Assembly: GCF_004365175.1 (NCBI RefSeq) | Contig: NZ_SOCE01000001.1 | Coordinates: forward strand, 111,154 to 175,153 | Source: Kribbella voronezhensis | Lineage (GTDB): Bacteria > Actinomycetota > Actinomycetes > Propionibacteriales > Kribbellaceae | DNA: 64,000 bases | Direction: 5' to 3' | Part shown: positions 43,649 to 51,635 of the stretch, piece by piece | Layout: each line of letters opens with the position of its first letter | How positions within the stretch are numbered: position 1 is the stretch's first letter | Program-made: the position numbers and the translations under genes | The notes under the pieces: model-generated | The model's input: the letters and a program-made list of their open reading frames with translations, nothing else | Database searches by the model: none | Told to the model about the DNA's origin: nothing

Positions 43649-45148
43649 ATGTCCGACCACTCTCAGCCGGGGTCGTCCGACGCGTCATACCTTGTGCCCA
43701 TCTTCGAATCCCTCAGAAAATACGAGGGCCTCAAACCTACCCGCCTGGTCGGCAACCGCATCCAGCCTCTGCTGCGCCTCGCGGCTGTCCAGAACCATGT
43801 GGCATCAACCGGCGAGGAACCGGCAACAGCAGCTGTTCACGTGGTCGTCGAACAGGTGCAGAAGCTTGTTGACGTCAGCGACCGCCTGGTCGCCGACGCC
43901 GTCCTCGGGCTCGGCATCTTCGCCGACGCATACCTATCGCACCAGGTCCCCAAAAGAACTGTTCGAATCCTTGAGGCCGGCGGATTGGGAGCACGCCGCG
44001 CGGCGCTCCTCGCCAATTGGGAGGATCTCCATCGGGCATTCGACGTAGAGGCACCGGAGCAGCCGAGTGACCGAAATCTCCGCGGTCCGGTCGAAGAGCA
44101 GGTCTTCGAGCGGCTATCCAGGCTTCTGCTGAACACCGGATCGGGTGCGGATCCTGTCGTGACCGCCGACACCATCACAATGTTGCTTCCACAAGGCGTG
44201 CAATCGGAGGCAGTAGGAAAGGTAGTCGTCGTCGGAGGCGTCGCGGTCGATCACATCTGGCGCATCGAGACTATCCCTGAGGTGGAGACCTCCAAGATGG
44301 CCACCCACTACGCACGCTCCCCAGGTGGCAAGGGCCTCAATCAGGCCGTTGCAGCGGCCCGGCTTGGACTCGATGTCTCCTTGATCGCAGCATTCACGGA
44401 CGATTCGGACGGCCTCGACATCAAGGCATATCTCGAAGCCGAAGGAGTCGACACCTCGCTGATGGAGCTGGTCCCCGGGATGTCGACGCCGGCTACCGGG
44501 GTTTTCGAGCGACCTTTCGGCGAAAGCGCGGCCGCGGTCTGGCGAAATGGAGTCGAACTCGATGTCACTCACCTGGACAAGCACGGGAGCATGCTCACCT
44601 CCTCCGACGTCGTACTGCTGACCTTCGAGATCCCGCAGAAGGTGCTCTATCGCACCCTCAACCTGGCCACCGGGTCAACCGAACGTCGTCCGGTCATCAT
44701 CGTCACGCCTGGCCAGCCATACACCGACGATCGGCTCTCCGGCTCAGCACTCAAGAAGATTGACTACCTCGTCGCACACATCTGGGAGCTGGAGAAATTC
44801 GCCCACTCGTCCCAGGCCAGGTACGACCCCCAACTGCTGAGCAATGATCTCTTCGACCTGGGACTGAACTCCCTCTGCATCCTCGGCAACCGCGGCGGCA
44901 CCATCTACTCCCGCCATGAAGAGCCCATCTCCATCGCCGCCCCGCCCTCATTCCTCAGGGAATCCTCGATCACGCGCGACGCGTTCTGCGCCGCGCTCGC
45001 AGCACGCCTCATCGAAGACCGTTCTCTCACAGACGACGCCATCCGCTGGGCCGCCGCCGCCATGGCCAGCTTCGCCGAGGACTACTACCTCGCCCCCAGC
45101 CCACCTCGCCGAGAACGAGTGGACCAGAAATTCAGAGAAATCTTCTAA
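43649..45148 (+). CDS. PfkB-like protein with novel N-terminal domain, paralog 1
   Basis: A 499-residue protein. Residues 10-162 are a helical domain of unknown family (LRKYEGLKPTRL; DRLVADAVLGLGIF; GARRAALLANWEDLH). From 190 to 499 there is a ribokinase/PfkB fold: KVVVVGGVAVD, then SPGGKGLNQAVAAARLG (GGKG 226-229). The catalytic region reads RESSITRDAFCAAL (438-450) where active kinases have DTTGAGDxF. The Asp is kept, but the anion-hole Gly residues are replaced. The NxxE motif is also changed (AHIWELEK). ATG 43649 follows GGGGGA. Whether it still phosphorylates a sugar or nucleoside is unclear. It is followed by a second paralog. Confidence 0.8.
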   Translation: MSDHSQPGSSDASYLVPIFESLRKYEGLKPTRLVGNRIQPLLRLAAVQNHVASTGEEPATAAVHVVVEQVQKLVDVSDRLVADAVLGLGIFADAYLSHQVPKRTVRILEAGGLGARRAALLANWEDLHRAFDVEAPEQPSDRNLRGPVEEQVFERLSRLLLNTGSGADPVVTADTITMLLPQGVQSEAVGKVVVVGGVAVDHIWRIETIPEVETSKMATHYARSPGGKGLNQAVAAARLGLDVSLIAAFTDDSDGLDIKAYLEAEGVDTSLMELVPGMSTPATGVFERPFGESAAAVWRNGVELDVTHLDKHGSMLTSSDVVLLTFEIPQKVLYRTLNLATGSTERRPVIIVTPGQPYTDDRLSGSALKKIDYLVAHIWELEKFAHSSQARYDPQLLSNDLFDLGLNSLCILGNRGGTIYSRHEEPISIAAPPSFLRESSITRDAFCAALAARLIEDRSLTDDAIRWAAAAMASFAEDYYLAPSPPRRERVDQKFREIF

Positions 45149-45432
45149 AGCTTCTGGAGCGGCCGGACAAGGAGACATCCGGCAATGTTCCTCAGCCTGG
45201 AGGGAGCGTCCGACCGTCCTGGACCACGGCTCGGCTGTGAGAATCGAGGAGCAGCTTAGACGGGAACCCGCGGCAGGGTGAACTGACGCGGGCGGCGGTA
45301 AAGGCAGGCCAACTGCTGCTCCAGGGGCCGCAAGTCGCGAGGAGGGTGAGTGCGACACCAGATGCGCGCCTTTTGCTGGCCCTGCCTTGACCGCATACTG
45401 GGCTTTCCCGGAGTCGTGTACCAGGGGGGCGA
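45149..45432. other. Intergenic region between the PfkB-like paralogs
   Basis: These 284 nt hold no convincing gene. The main feature is the CATACTGG box near the right end. Confidence 0.5.
45394..45401 (+). promoter_or_regulatory. CATACTGG box upstream of second PfkB-like gene
   Basis: CATACTGG begins 39 nt before ATG 45433, matching the site of the first paralog in sequence and spacing. The leaders share a G-run (ACCGGGGGAC against ACCAGGGGGGC) just before each ATG. Confidence 0.45.
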
Positions 45433-46974
45433 ATGGCAGCAGTCAGTGAATTGAATTCGGATGACGCCCGCGTGCTGCTCAATGCGCTGGAGAAGATGCG
45501 GGCCCGCGACGGGTTGACCCTGGCCCGGCTGCGGGACAGTAAGAGCGACGTGTCCGCGCCGTTCCTGGAACTGTCCGCGACCCGCAGGTATGCGACGGTC
45601 CACAACCTCGAACTGCCCGACGCGGCGCTGGAGGTGGTCGGTCAGTGCGTGCGGACGATGAACGGAACGGATCAGATCGTCGCGGACGCGATACTCGCGC
45701 TGGGACTCTTCATCGAGGTGCACAAGCAGCACAAGGTCGACAGTCGGGTGATCCAGTCCCTCACGTCCAGTGCTGTCGGTCGTCGACGCAAGGCCTTGCT
45801 CGAGAATTGGCGCCGGTTGCACGAGTCGATGGGTTGTCCAGCGACTGACCCGCCCAGCGACCGCGCCCTCCGCGGTACGACAGAACGAGACGTACTGCGT
45901 GAGTTGGCGCGCCAGCTGATCCGGCGCGAGCTGTATTCGGCGGGCTCCAAGAGCGTCGTCATCCCCACGCCGAGCGACAACACCGCGTCGAGCAACTCAC
46001 AGATCACCAAAGGCAAGGTCATCGTCATCGGCGGCGCCTGCATGGACGCGACTTTCCGGAGCAAGAGCCTGCCGGCCCGGGACACCTCGAGCGAGGCCTA
46101 CGGCTTCGATCTGTCCCCCGGCGGCAAAGGGCTGACGCAGGCAGTCGCCGCAGCACGCCTCGGACTGGACGTATCGCTCGTCGCGGCGGTCGCCCACGAC
46201 AGATTCGGCCAGGAGATCATTCACCACCTGCGCGACGAAGGTGTCGACACTTCGATGATCAAAGTCGTCGACGAGGCCCGTACGCCGTTCACCGGCGTCA
46301 TCGAGCTGGAACTCGGCGACAGCATCGCGCTCAACTGGCGTAATCAGATGGAAGTTCACCTCGACGTCCGCGACATCGACCGGCGGGCTGAGCAACTGAC
46401 GAATTGTGACGCTGTTCTGGTCACGTTCGAGATCCCCAGAGAGACGGTCCAGCACACCCTTGCCGTCGTGCACGCCGAAGACGATGACCGGCCGCTGGTG
46501 ATCGTCACTCCCGGGCAGCCCTATCCGGACCAGGGCATCTCGCAACACTCGCTCGCCCAGATCGACTATCTGGTCGCCCACCCCTGGGAGCTCGGACGGT
46601 ATGCGCCCGGCGGGCAGGAGCGGTTCGATCCCGACCCGGTCGCGCGCAACATGCTCGCGCATGGCGTCGAGAGTCTGTGCCTGCTGGTGAACGGCGGTTG
46701 CACCGTCTATTCACAAACTACGCACGAGACGCTGAGCGTTCCACATTTCCCGTCGATCTACAAAGAGTCGTCGGCCGCCCGGGACGCTTTCTGCGCAGCG
46801 CTGGCCGCGAAGCTCATCGACAACAACAAGGTGTTCTCCGAACACGCCGCCTTCTGGGCAGCGGCGGCGATGTCGTGCGCGACCGCGGACTTCCCACTCT
46901 CGAATTCGATGCCGGACCGCAAGCGCATCGACGCGCTCCTCGAGCGCTCGCGCTTCACGGTGAAAGCACCCTGA
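45433..46974 (+). CDS. PfkB-like protein with novel N-terminal domain, paralog 2
   Basis: A 513-residue paralog of the previous protein. The N-terminal domain aligns over its length (ARDGLTLARLRDS; DQIVADAILALGLF; GRRRKALLENWRRLH; PSDRALRG). The kinase-like domain starts about residue 194 (KVIVIGGACMD) with GGKG at 230-233. The active-site segment is KESSAARDAFCAAL (444-457). As in paralog 1, ESSxxRD replaces DTTGAGD and HPWE replaces NxxE. The shared substitutions suggest a selected family feature rather than decay. A 19-nt hairpin follows the stop. Confidence 0.8.
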   Translation: MAAVSELNSDDARVLLNALEKMRARDGLTLARLRDSKSDVSAPFLELSATRRYATVHNLELPDAALEVVGQCVRTMNGTDQIVADAILALGLFIEVHKQHKVDSRVIQSLTSSAVGRRRKALLENWRRLHESMGCPATDPPSDRALRGTTERDVLRELARQLIRRELYSAGSKSVVIPTPSDNTASSNSQITKGKVIVIGGACMDATFRSKSLPARDTSSEAYGFDLSPGGKGLTQAVAAARLGLDVSLVAAVAHDRFGQEIIHHLRDEGVDTSMIKVVDEARTPFTGVIELELGDSIALNWRNQMEVHLDVRDIDRRAEQLTNCDAVLVTFEIPRETVQHTLAVVHAEDDDRPLVIVTPGQPYPDQGISQHSLAQIDYLVAHPWELGRYAPGGQERFDPDPVARNMLAHGVESLCLLVNGGCTVYSQTTHETLSVPHFPSIYKESSAARDAFCAALAAKLIDNNKVFSEHAAFWAAAAMSCATADFPLSNSMPDRKRIDALLERSRFTVKAP

Positions 46975-46978
46975 AAGA

Positions 46979-46997
46979 ACTGCGGTAATACCGCAGT
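46979..46997. terminator. Perfect 9-1-9 inverted repeat after the second PfkB-like gene
   Basis: ACTGCGGTA and TACCGCAGT pair around a single A, 5 nt after the stop codon. It lies between convergent genes. No U-tract follows, so it may be a weak terminator or a protein site. Confidence 0.5.
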
Positions 46998-47025
46998 ACC
47001 CGAAAATGACGCGCAGTACCGAAAC

Positions 47026-47937
47026 TCAGCGGCGGAGCACGCGCAGGTCGTCGAGTGGAACGGACTCGGTCTCGCCGCGGACCCGGCAGCAGAAGATCCT
47101 TGAGTCGAGCAACTTCGCCCGGCTCTGCTCGACGAGGACTCCCGGCCGGGCCTTCAGTTCGACGAGGTTCGCCGTTCCGAAGCGCTCTCGCAATTGCCGT
47201 GGGCTCGCGTAGCGCCGGTCGACATAGAGGTAGGGCCTGGCCTGGATGGACATCCAGTGCTGCCAGTTCGCGGAGCGGTAACTGGCGCCGGTGAAGCCCA
47301 GATTGGGATCGACCGCGGTGGTCAGCAGATCGACGTCGCGCATCTCGATCCGGAAGACAGTGCGAACCCTGGCCAGCAGGTACGAGATCGCGTTCTTCGG
47401 CGCGACATCGAAGGAATAGACCCTGGAGATGTCCCAGGCGCGCTCACGCGGCACGCCGAACTGACTGTTCAGTTGGCGCCCGACCCGCATCCACTCCAGC
47501 GGCGAAACGCTGCACAGGCTGACCGGCAGTCCGTCGACGGGATCGACCAGAGCGAAGTTCCTTGATCCCGGCCGGGCGCTGCGTAGATAGTGCAGCCGAC
47601 TGAAGACTTCGGCCGCTCTGCCGCTTTCGTACTCGACGAACCGCAGGTCCTGCAGCGCGAACTGCCTGAACGGGATCAACGACTTGATCTCCGCCTGGTC
47701 GGCGCGCAGACCGTTGCCGGAGAAGCGCAACTCGGTCTCGATCTGGCGCTGACTCACCGAGCCGTTGTGGCGGGCGATGCGCGGCAGATGAAGCAGGGTC
47801 CGCACGGTCAAGGCGCGCGGTTCCAATCCGTTGCCGAGGGCAGCCGCGCGGACTTGGTCGTAGAAAGGCGATCCGGGCCGACGGCAATCATCAAGCGAGA
47901 GTCGCGGAACCGTCGTCTCGACGGGATGCGTGAGCAC
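47026..47937 (-). CDS. GNAT-fold protein resembling DruA/Mom family
   Basis: A 303-residue protein. An N-terminal helical part (residues 1-95) precedes a GNAT-like core. HYLRSARPGSRNFALVDPVDG, then SRVYSFDVAPKNAISYLLARV, then LLTTAVDPNLGFTGASYRSANW follow the order of conserved blocks in DruA (DUF4338) and phage Mu Mom-type N-acyltransferases (comparison from memory). Mom modifies adenine in DNA; DruA belongs to the Druantia anti-phage system. No other Druantia component is present. It is convergent with the PfkB-like pair. Assignment to this fold is moderately certain; function is not known. Confidence 0.6.
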   Translation of the reverse strand: MLTHPVETTVPRLSLDDCRRPGSPFYDQVRAAALGNGLEPRALTVRTLLHLPRIARHNGSVSQRQIETELRFSGNGLRADQAEIKSLIPFRQFALQDLRFVEYESGRAAEVFSRLHYLRSARPGSRNFALVDPVDGLPVSLCSVSPLEWMRVGRQLNSQFGVPRERAWDISRVYSFDVAPKNAISYLLARVRTVFRIEMRDVDLLTTAVDPNLGFTGASYRSANWQHWMSIQARPYLYVDRRYASPRQLRERFGTANLVELKARPGVLVEQSRAKLLDSRIFCCRVRGETESVPLDDLRVLRR

Positions 47938-48049
47938 CTCCGAATGCTAGCGGACAAATCGGGGTGCCTTTGCACCTTCGCCAGCAGTCGCCAACGTTTC
48001 GACTGGATCACGAACTGAAGGATGCCGCGGCTGCCAACAGGTATCCGGC

Positions 48050-48067
48050 GGCTGCCAATTGGCAGCC
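48050..48067. promoter_or_regulatory. Perfect 18-bp palindrome, candidate operator
   Basis: GGCTGCCAA-TTGGCAGCC is perfectly symmetric. A half-site copy (GGCTGCCAA) occurs 21 bp upstream at 48029. It lies between the divergent GNAT-fold gene and the small membrane protein gene. Confidence 0.55.
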
Positions 48068-48152
48068 TTTATGGCGACAGTCTGCGAAAGTGCAGAGGAC
48101 AATCGGCCAGAAATCCAAGGTTTAAGCTGCCGGCCAATGCCATCTTTGCGCG

Positions 48153-48180
48153 TTGACAGCCTTTTGATCTGACATTTACT
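48153..48180 (+). promoter_or_regulatory. Predicted promoter for the small membrane protein
   Basis: TTGACA (48153-48158), 16-nt spacer, TTTACT (48175-48180). This is the best sigma70-type -35 in the window and reads toward ATG 48283, leaving a leader of about 95 nt. Confidence 0.55.
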
Positions 48181-48282
48181 GGTAACTGGAAAAGCTATCT
48201 GAACAGACCGGGCCAATCTAACCCAAGTCCGGTGGAATGCAAGTGCTGATGGGACGTGACTGGACAGAAAAGAGGGGACATC

Positions 48283-48438
48283 ATGCCTCAGAACGAAATC
48301 ATCGTGTCGATCGTGGCGCTGTCCGGCGCCGTGCTGCTGATCTCCTTCTGGCGGCAGATCCTCTTCATCCTGCTGTTCGGGGTGATCGTGGTCTTCTGCT
48401 TCGGCCTCTACAACGTCGTCGCGGTCGCCCGGGGCTGA
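48283..48438 (+). CDS. Small membrane protein (51 residues), unknown
   Basis: ATG 48283 follows GAGGGG by about 7 nt. The product is MPQNEIIVSIVALSGAVLLI at the N-terminus, with two hydrophobic stretches (about 6-20 and 26-47) broken by FWRQ. A strong promoter and a textbook terminator bracket the gene, which argues that it is real and highly expressed. No family is recognised. Confidence 0.72.
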   Translation: MPQNEIIVSIVALSGAVLLISFWRQILFILLFGVIVVFCFGLYNVVAVARG

Positions 48439-48449
48439 CCTCGCGACGC

Positions 48450-48480
48450 CCCGCCCGGGCAGCCCCGGGCGGGTTCTTTT
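48450..48480 (+). terminator. Intrinsic terminator
   Basis: A perfect 10-bp GC stem (CCCGCCCGGG / CCCGGGCGGG), 4-nt loop, then TTCTTTT. It ends the small membrane protein transcript just before the amidase -10. Confidence 0.92.
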
Positions 48481-48482
48481 CG

Positions 48483-48488
48483 TAGGCT
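48483..48488 (+). promoter_or_regulatory. Leaderless -10 (TAGGCT) for the amidase
   Basis: TAGGCT, CGACGG, GTG 48495, directly after a terminator, so the gene must have its own promoter here. Confidence 0.6.
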
Positions 48489-48494
48489 CGACGG

Positions 48495-49925
48495 GTGACC
48501 GAAGACGCCGCGGACCTCAGCCTGGTCGAGCTCCTCGGTCACCTGGAGGACCGCAAACTGTCGGCGTACGAGCTGGTCACCGATTGCCTGCGGCGGATCG
48601 CCCGGCTCGAGCCCACCGTCCAGGCCTTCGTCACCAAGACTCCCCAGCTGGCGCTGATGGCGGCCCGGCGCGCGGATCAGGCGCGGGTGGACGGTTCAGA
48701 GGTCGGCGCGCTGGCCGGCGTACCGGTGGCGGTCAAAGATCTCTTTCTCACCCGCCACATCCTCACAACTGCCGGCAGCAAGGTGCTGGCCAGCTTTGTG
48801 CCGCGGGAGAACGCGGCTGCGTGGCAGCGGCTCTTGGACGCCGGTGCCGGGTTGATCGGGAAGACCACGACTCATGAGTTCGCCTATGGCACTGCGTCGT
48901 CGCCGACCAGGAATCCGTGGGATCCGAGCAGGACACCCGGCGGCTCGTCCGGTGGATCGGCGGCGGCGCTGGCCAGCCGGATGGCGCCGGTGGCGGTGGG
49001 CACCGACACGGCGGGCTCGTTGCGGATTCCTGCCGCTGCCTGTGGTGTGTCCACTCTGCGTGCCGGCGTTGGTCGGATCTCGCGGTATGGCGTGATTCCG
49101 TTGAGCCGGTCGTTTGATGTCACCGGGCCGATGGCGCGGCGGATGCTGGATTTGTCGCTTCTGATGAGAGTGCTCGCGGGATACGACGCGCGCGATCCGG
49201 GGAGCCGCGACGACCCGATCCCCAGCTACCCGTCCGAGCCGCCGAAGGACCTTGCCGGAACTCGGATCGGCCTGCCGATCGAGATGAGCTGGAAGGAAGT
49301 GGACGAAGGCATCGCCGAGGTCTGCCGGCTCGCCTTGAGCCAGCTGGTCGCTCGCGGCGCGGTACTGGTCGAGATCAGCTCGCCGGCCATCGCGGCCGAA
49401 GTACTGCGGGAGTCGGTCGGGGTGTTCGACACGATCAACACGGTGGAGGCGCTGGAGATTCATGACCCGCTGCTGCCGACCAGCCGGCACCTCTACACTC
49501 CGCAGGTCCGACGGCGGGTGCAGTTGGGCGAGAAGGTGACTCCGGAAAGGTACGAGAAGGCGCTCGAACTGCGGAGCCAGTGGGAGAGCAGGTGGCGCCA
49601 GCTCATGGCTGATCATCGGCTCGATGCGATCGCACATCCGGCCATCGATGCGCCGCCGCCGTTGATCGACACCGGCCGCGGGCCTGATGGGCCGGACATT
49701 CGGTTGTCGGTGCCGTGGACGGTTGCGGGGTTCGCCGCGCTGAGTGTGCCGGCCGGGTTCGATCCGCGGGGGTTGCCCGTCGGTTTGTCGTTGGCCGGGT
49801 TGCCCGAGCGGGAAGGGGCCCTGCTCGGGCTCGGCATCGTGATCGACGAGGAGCTGGAGACCTGGCGGCACAGGCCGCCGGCCCGGACCTCACCAGGGGC
49901 GGGATGGGCGGATGGGTTCGACTGA
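48495..49925 (+). CDS. Amidase signature family hydrolase
   Basis: A 476-residue amidase. The Ser-cisSer-Lys triad is intact: Lys in VPVAVKDLF (about 80), cis-Ser in GGSSGGSAAALAS (about 155), and nucleophile in GTDTAGSLRIPAA (about 180). The family hydrolyses amide bonds and includes GatA. A free-standing amidase with no gatB/C neighbours is unlikely to be GatA. Substrate unknown. Its 3' end overlaps the convergent siderophore synthetase gene by 36 nt. Confidence 0.9.
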   Translation: MTEDAADLSLVELLGHLEDRKLSAYELVTDCLRRIARLEPTVQAFVTKTPQLALMAARRADQARVDGSEVGALAGVPVAVKDLFLTRHILTTAGSKVLASFVPRENAAAWQRLLDAGAGLIGKTTTHEFAYGTASSPTRNPWDPSRTPGGSSGGSAAALASRMAPVAVGTDTAGSLRIPAAACGVSTLRAGVGRISRYGVIPLSRSFDVTGPMARRMLDLSLLMRVLAGYDARDPGSRDDPIPSYPSEPPKDLAGTRIGLPIEMSWKEVDEGIAEVCRLALSQLVARGAVLVEISSPAIAAEVLRESVGVFDTINTVEALEIHDPLLPTSRHLYTPQVRRRVQLGEKVTPERYEKALELRSQWESRWRQLMADHRLDAIAHPAIDAPPPLIDTGRGPDGPDIRLSVPWTVAGFAALSVPAGFDPRGLPVGLSLAGLPEREGALLGLGIVIDEELETWRHRPPARTSPGAGWADGFD

Positions 49926-51635
49926 GTGCAAAGGGTTGGGCATTCGGCCGGTTTCCGGGACGGGTGGGCGGGTGTCGAGGTCGGCGTAGCCGGAGGTCAG
50001 GCGATAGCCGTTCAGTGGGTAGCGGGCGAAGGTTTCGCCGAGGAGGGCGGTGGCGGCGAGGCGGTCGGCGTACGCGGGGAAGGTGGCGCCGTAGAGCTCG
50101 ATTTCGCCGCGGAGTTGGGACCAGAGGTGGTTGGGCGGGAGCAGGGCCGAGGAAGTGAGGATGGCGTCCAGCGGGCCGAGGACGCCTAGGAAGAGGGCGT
50201 CGACGAGGTACTGGCGGAGGATGTGCCAGGGCTTGCGTGGGAGGACCCGTTGGTGGCTGTCGGGTTCGATCCCGCGGGCCGGGATCGGGTCGGTGGAGAC
50301 GTTGATGTCGTCGACCAGGTCCTTGACGACGATGCGGGTCGGCACTCCTTCGGGGCTGCAGATGACGGCGAGGTTCTCGCCGTGCGGGTTCACGGTGATG
50401 CCGTAGTGATGCATGAGGTGGAGCAGCGGACGCATCAGGGCGGCCAGCAGGTCAGCGATCCAGGTCGCCGCGTCCACGCCAGATCGCGCGATCATCGCGG
50501 CCACCAGCGGCTCCCCCGCCGCATCTTCATGCAGTACTGCGGCCAGCGGCCACACGGTCTCGCCCGGCTGCAGCCGTGGCTCTACCGGATCCCGCCAGAT
50601 GCAACCGAGCGTTTCGGTCCACTGGTAAGGCACTCCAGGCGAGAACGACAGCTGGGGATGCCGCACGGTCACCGACGCAACCTCACCGAGCAGTTCGGTG
50701 CCCAGTCGCCCCAGTACCTCGTCGCGATACCAGAGACCACGCAACCACTGCGTCACCAGCGGTGCGGCCAGCGTGCAGTGCTCCGGGATCCCCCGGTACA
50801 CAGAGGTGTTCAGGATCTTCAACGGCAACTTCGCCTGATACCTCTCCGGTGACGAGACGTTCACCAGAGTGCGGATCGACTGTGTGGGCAGGTACTCGTC
50901 CGGTCCCTCACCGAGCACCACGATCTCGCCGGTAGCCAGTTCACGAGCCCACTGAGTCCGTACTACGTGGTCCAGTTGCCACGGATGACACGGCAACCAC
51001 ACATAGGCATCCGGATCGTCCAACAGAGCACGGAAGCCCTCTACTGCAGGCCCGAGCTCCCGTGCGATCACGGCGTGTTCCGAGAGGTCCGGCGTACCGC
51101 GGAACTCGGCGAGGCCCCGGCGTACGGCGAGCCAGACCAGGCGGAGCGGCGTACGGGCTTCTGGGGTGTAGCGCTCACTGTCAGCTGCGGAGAAGCCCAA
51201 GCGGCCCTTGTTGGCGACCAGGAGCGGGTGACCGGTCAGGTGACCTTCCAGCTCGGTGTGGTGAAGACCGAGCAACAAGGCATTCGACACGGCAGAAGAA
51301 GACATCCGTACGTCGGCAGCCAGCGTGCTCGACAACTCGGCGACATAGCCGGCCACCGTCGAGCCAGGCAGGTCCAGCAGCGAAGCGGCGTCGACCAAGA
51401 ACTGCACTGGGTCGCTGCAGCCCTCGCTCTCGTCGTTGCCGAGAATCCCTGACGCAGTACGCCGTACCGACCCCGGCTCGACCCGGTAGCTACCGAAGGC
51501 GCCGCGACTGCTGATGAAGCTGTACGTCGCGTCGCCGAGCTCCAGGCGATCGTCGACGGGCTTCAGCAGGTCCTCCGTGCAGAGCTGCGAGATCAGCTTG
51601 GCCAGCAGCTCCGAAGACCGCTCCTCCCAGCTCAT
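49890..51635 (-). CDS. NRPS-independent siderophore synthetase (IucA/IucC family), second copy
   Basis: A 581-residue NIS synthetase that uses ATP to join a carboxylate to an amine. ATG 51635 overlaps the hydroxylase stop by 4 nt; the open frame continues upstream but lacks homology. Motifs: WLPCHPWQLDHVV, the Ser/Thr/Arg-rich QSIRTLVNVSSPERYQ block, LPLKILNTSVYRGIP, and the catalytic HHYGITVNPHGENLAV. A FhuF-like C-terminal domain follows (RKPWHILRQYLVDAL). By position it corresponds to RhbF/IucC, which would add the second hydroxamate arm to citrate. Confidence 0.92.
   Translation of the reverse strand: MSWEERSSELLAKLISQLCTEDLLKPVDDRLELGDATYSFISSRGAFGSYRVEPGSVRRTASGILGNDESEGCSDPVQFLVDAASLLDLPGSTVAGYVAELSSTLAADVRMSSSAVSNALLLGLHHTELEGHLTGHPLLVANKGRLGFSAADSERYTPEARTPLRLVWLAVRRGLAEFRGTPDLSEHAVIARELGPAVEGFRALLDDPDAYVWLPCHPWQLDHVVRTQWARELATGEIVVLGEGPDEYLPTQSIRTLVNVSSPERYQAKLPLKILNTSVYRGIPEHCTLAAPLVTQWLRGLWYRDEVLGRLGTELLGEVASVTVRHPQLSFSPGVPYQWTETLGCIWRDPVEPRLQPGETVWPLAAVLHEDAAGEPLVAAMIARSGVDAATWIADLLAALMRPLLHLMHHYGITVNPHGENLAVICSPEGVPTRIVVKDLVDDINVSTDPIPARGIEPDSHQRVLPRKPWHILRQYLVDALFLGVLGPLDAILTSSALLPPNHLWSQLRGEIELYGATFPAYADRLAATALLGETFARYPLNGYRLTSGYADLDTRPPVPETGRMPNPLHSVEPIRPSRPW

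Larger units (their letters stand above)
47938..48282. other. AT-richer intergenic region with palindrome and promoter
   Basis: These 345 nt hold no protein gene. They are visibly poorer in G+C than flanking DNA. They contain the leader region of the GNAT-fold gene (minus), a perfect palindrome at 48050-48067 and a consensus-like plus-strand promoter at 48153-48180. Confidence 0.55.
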
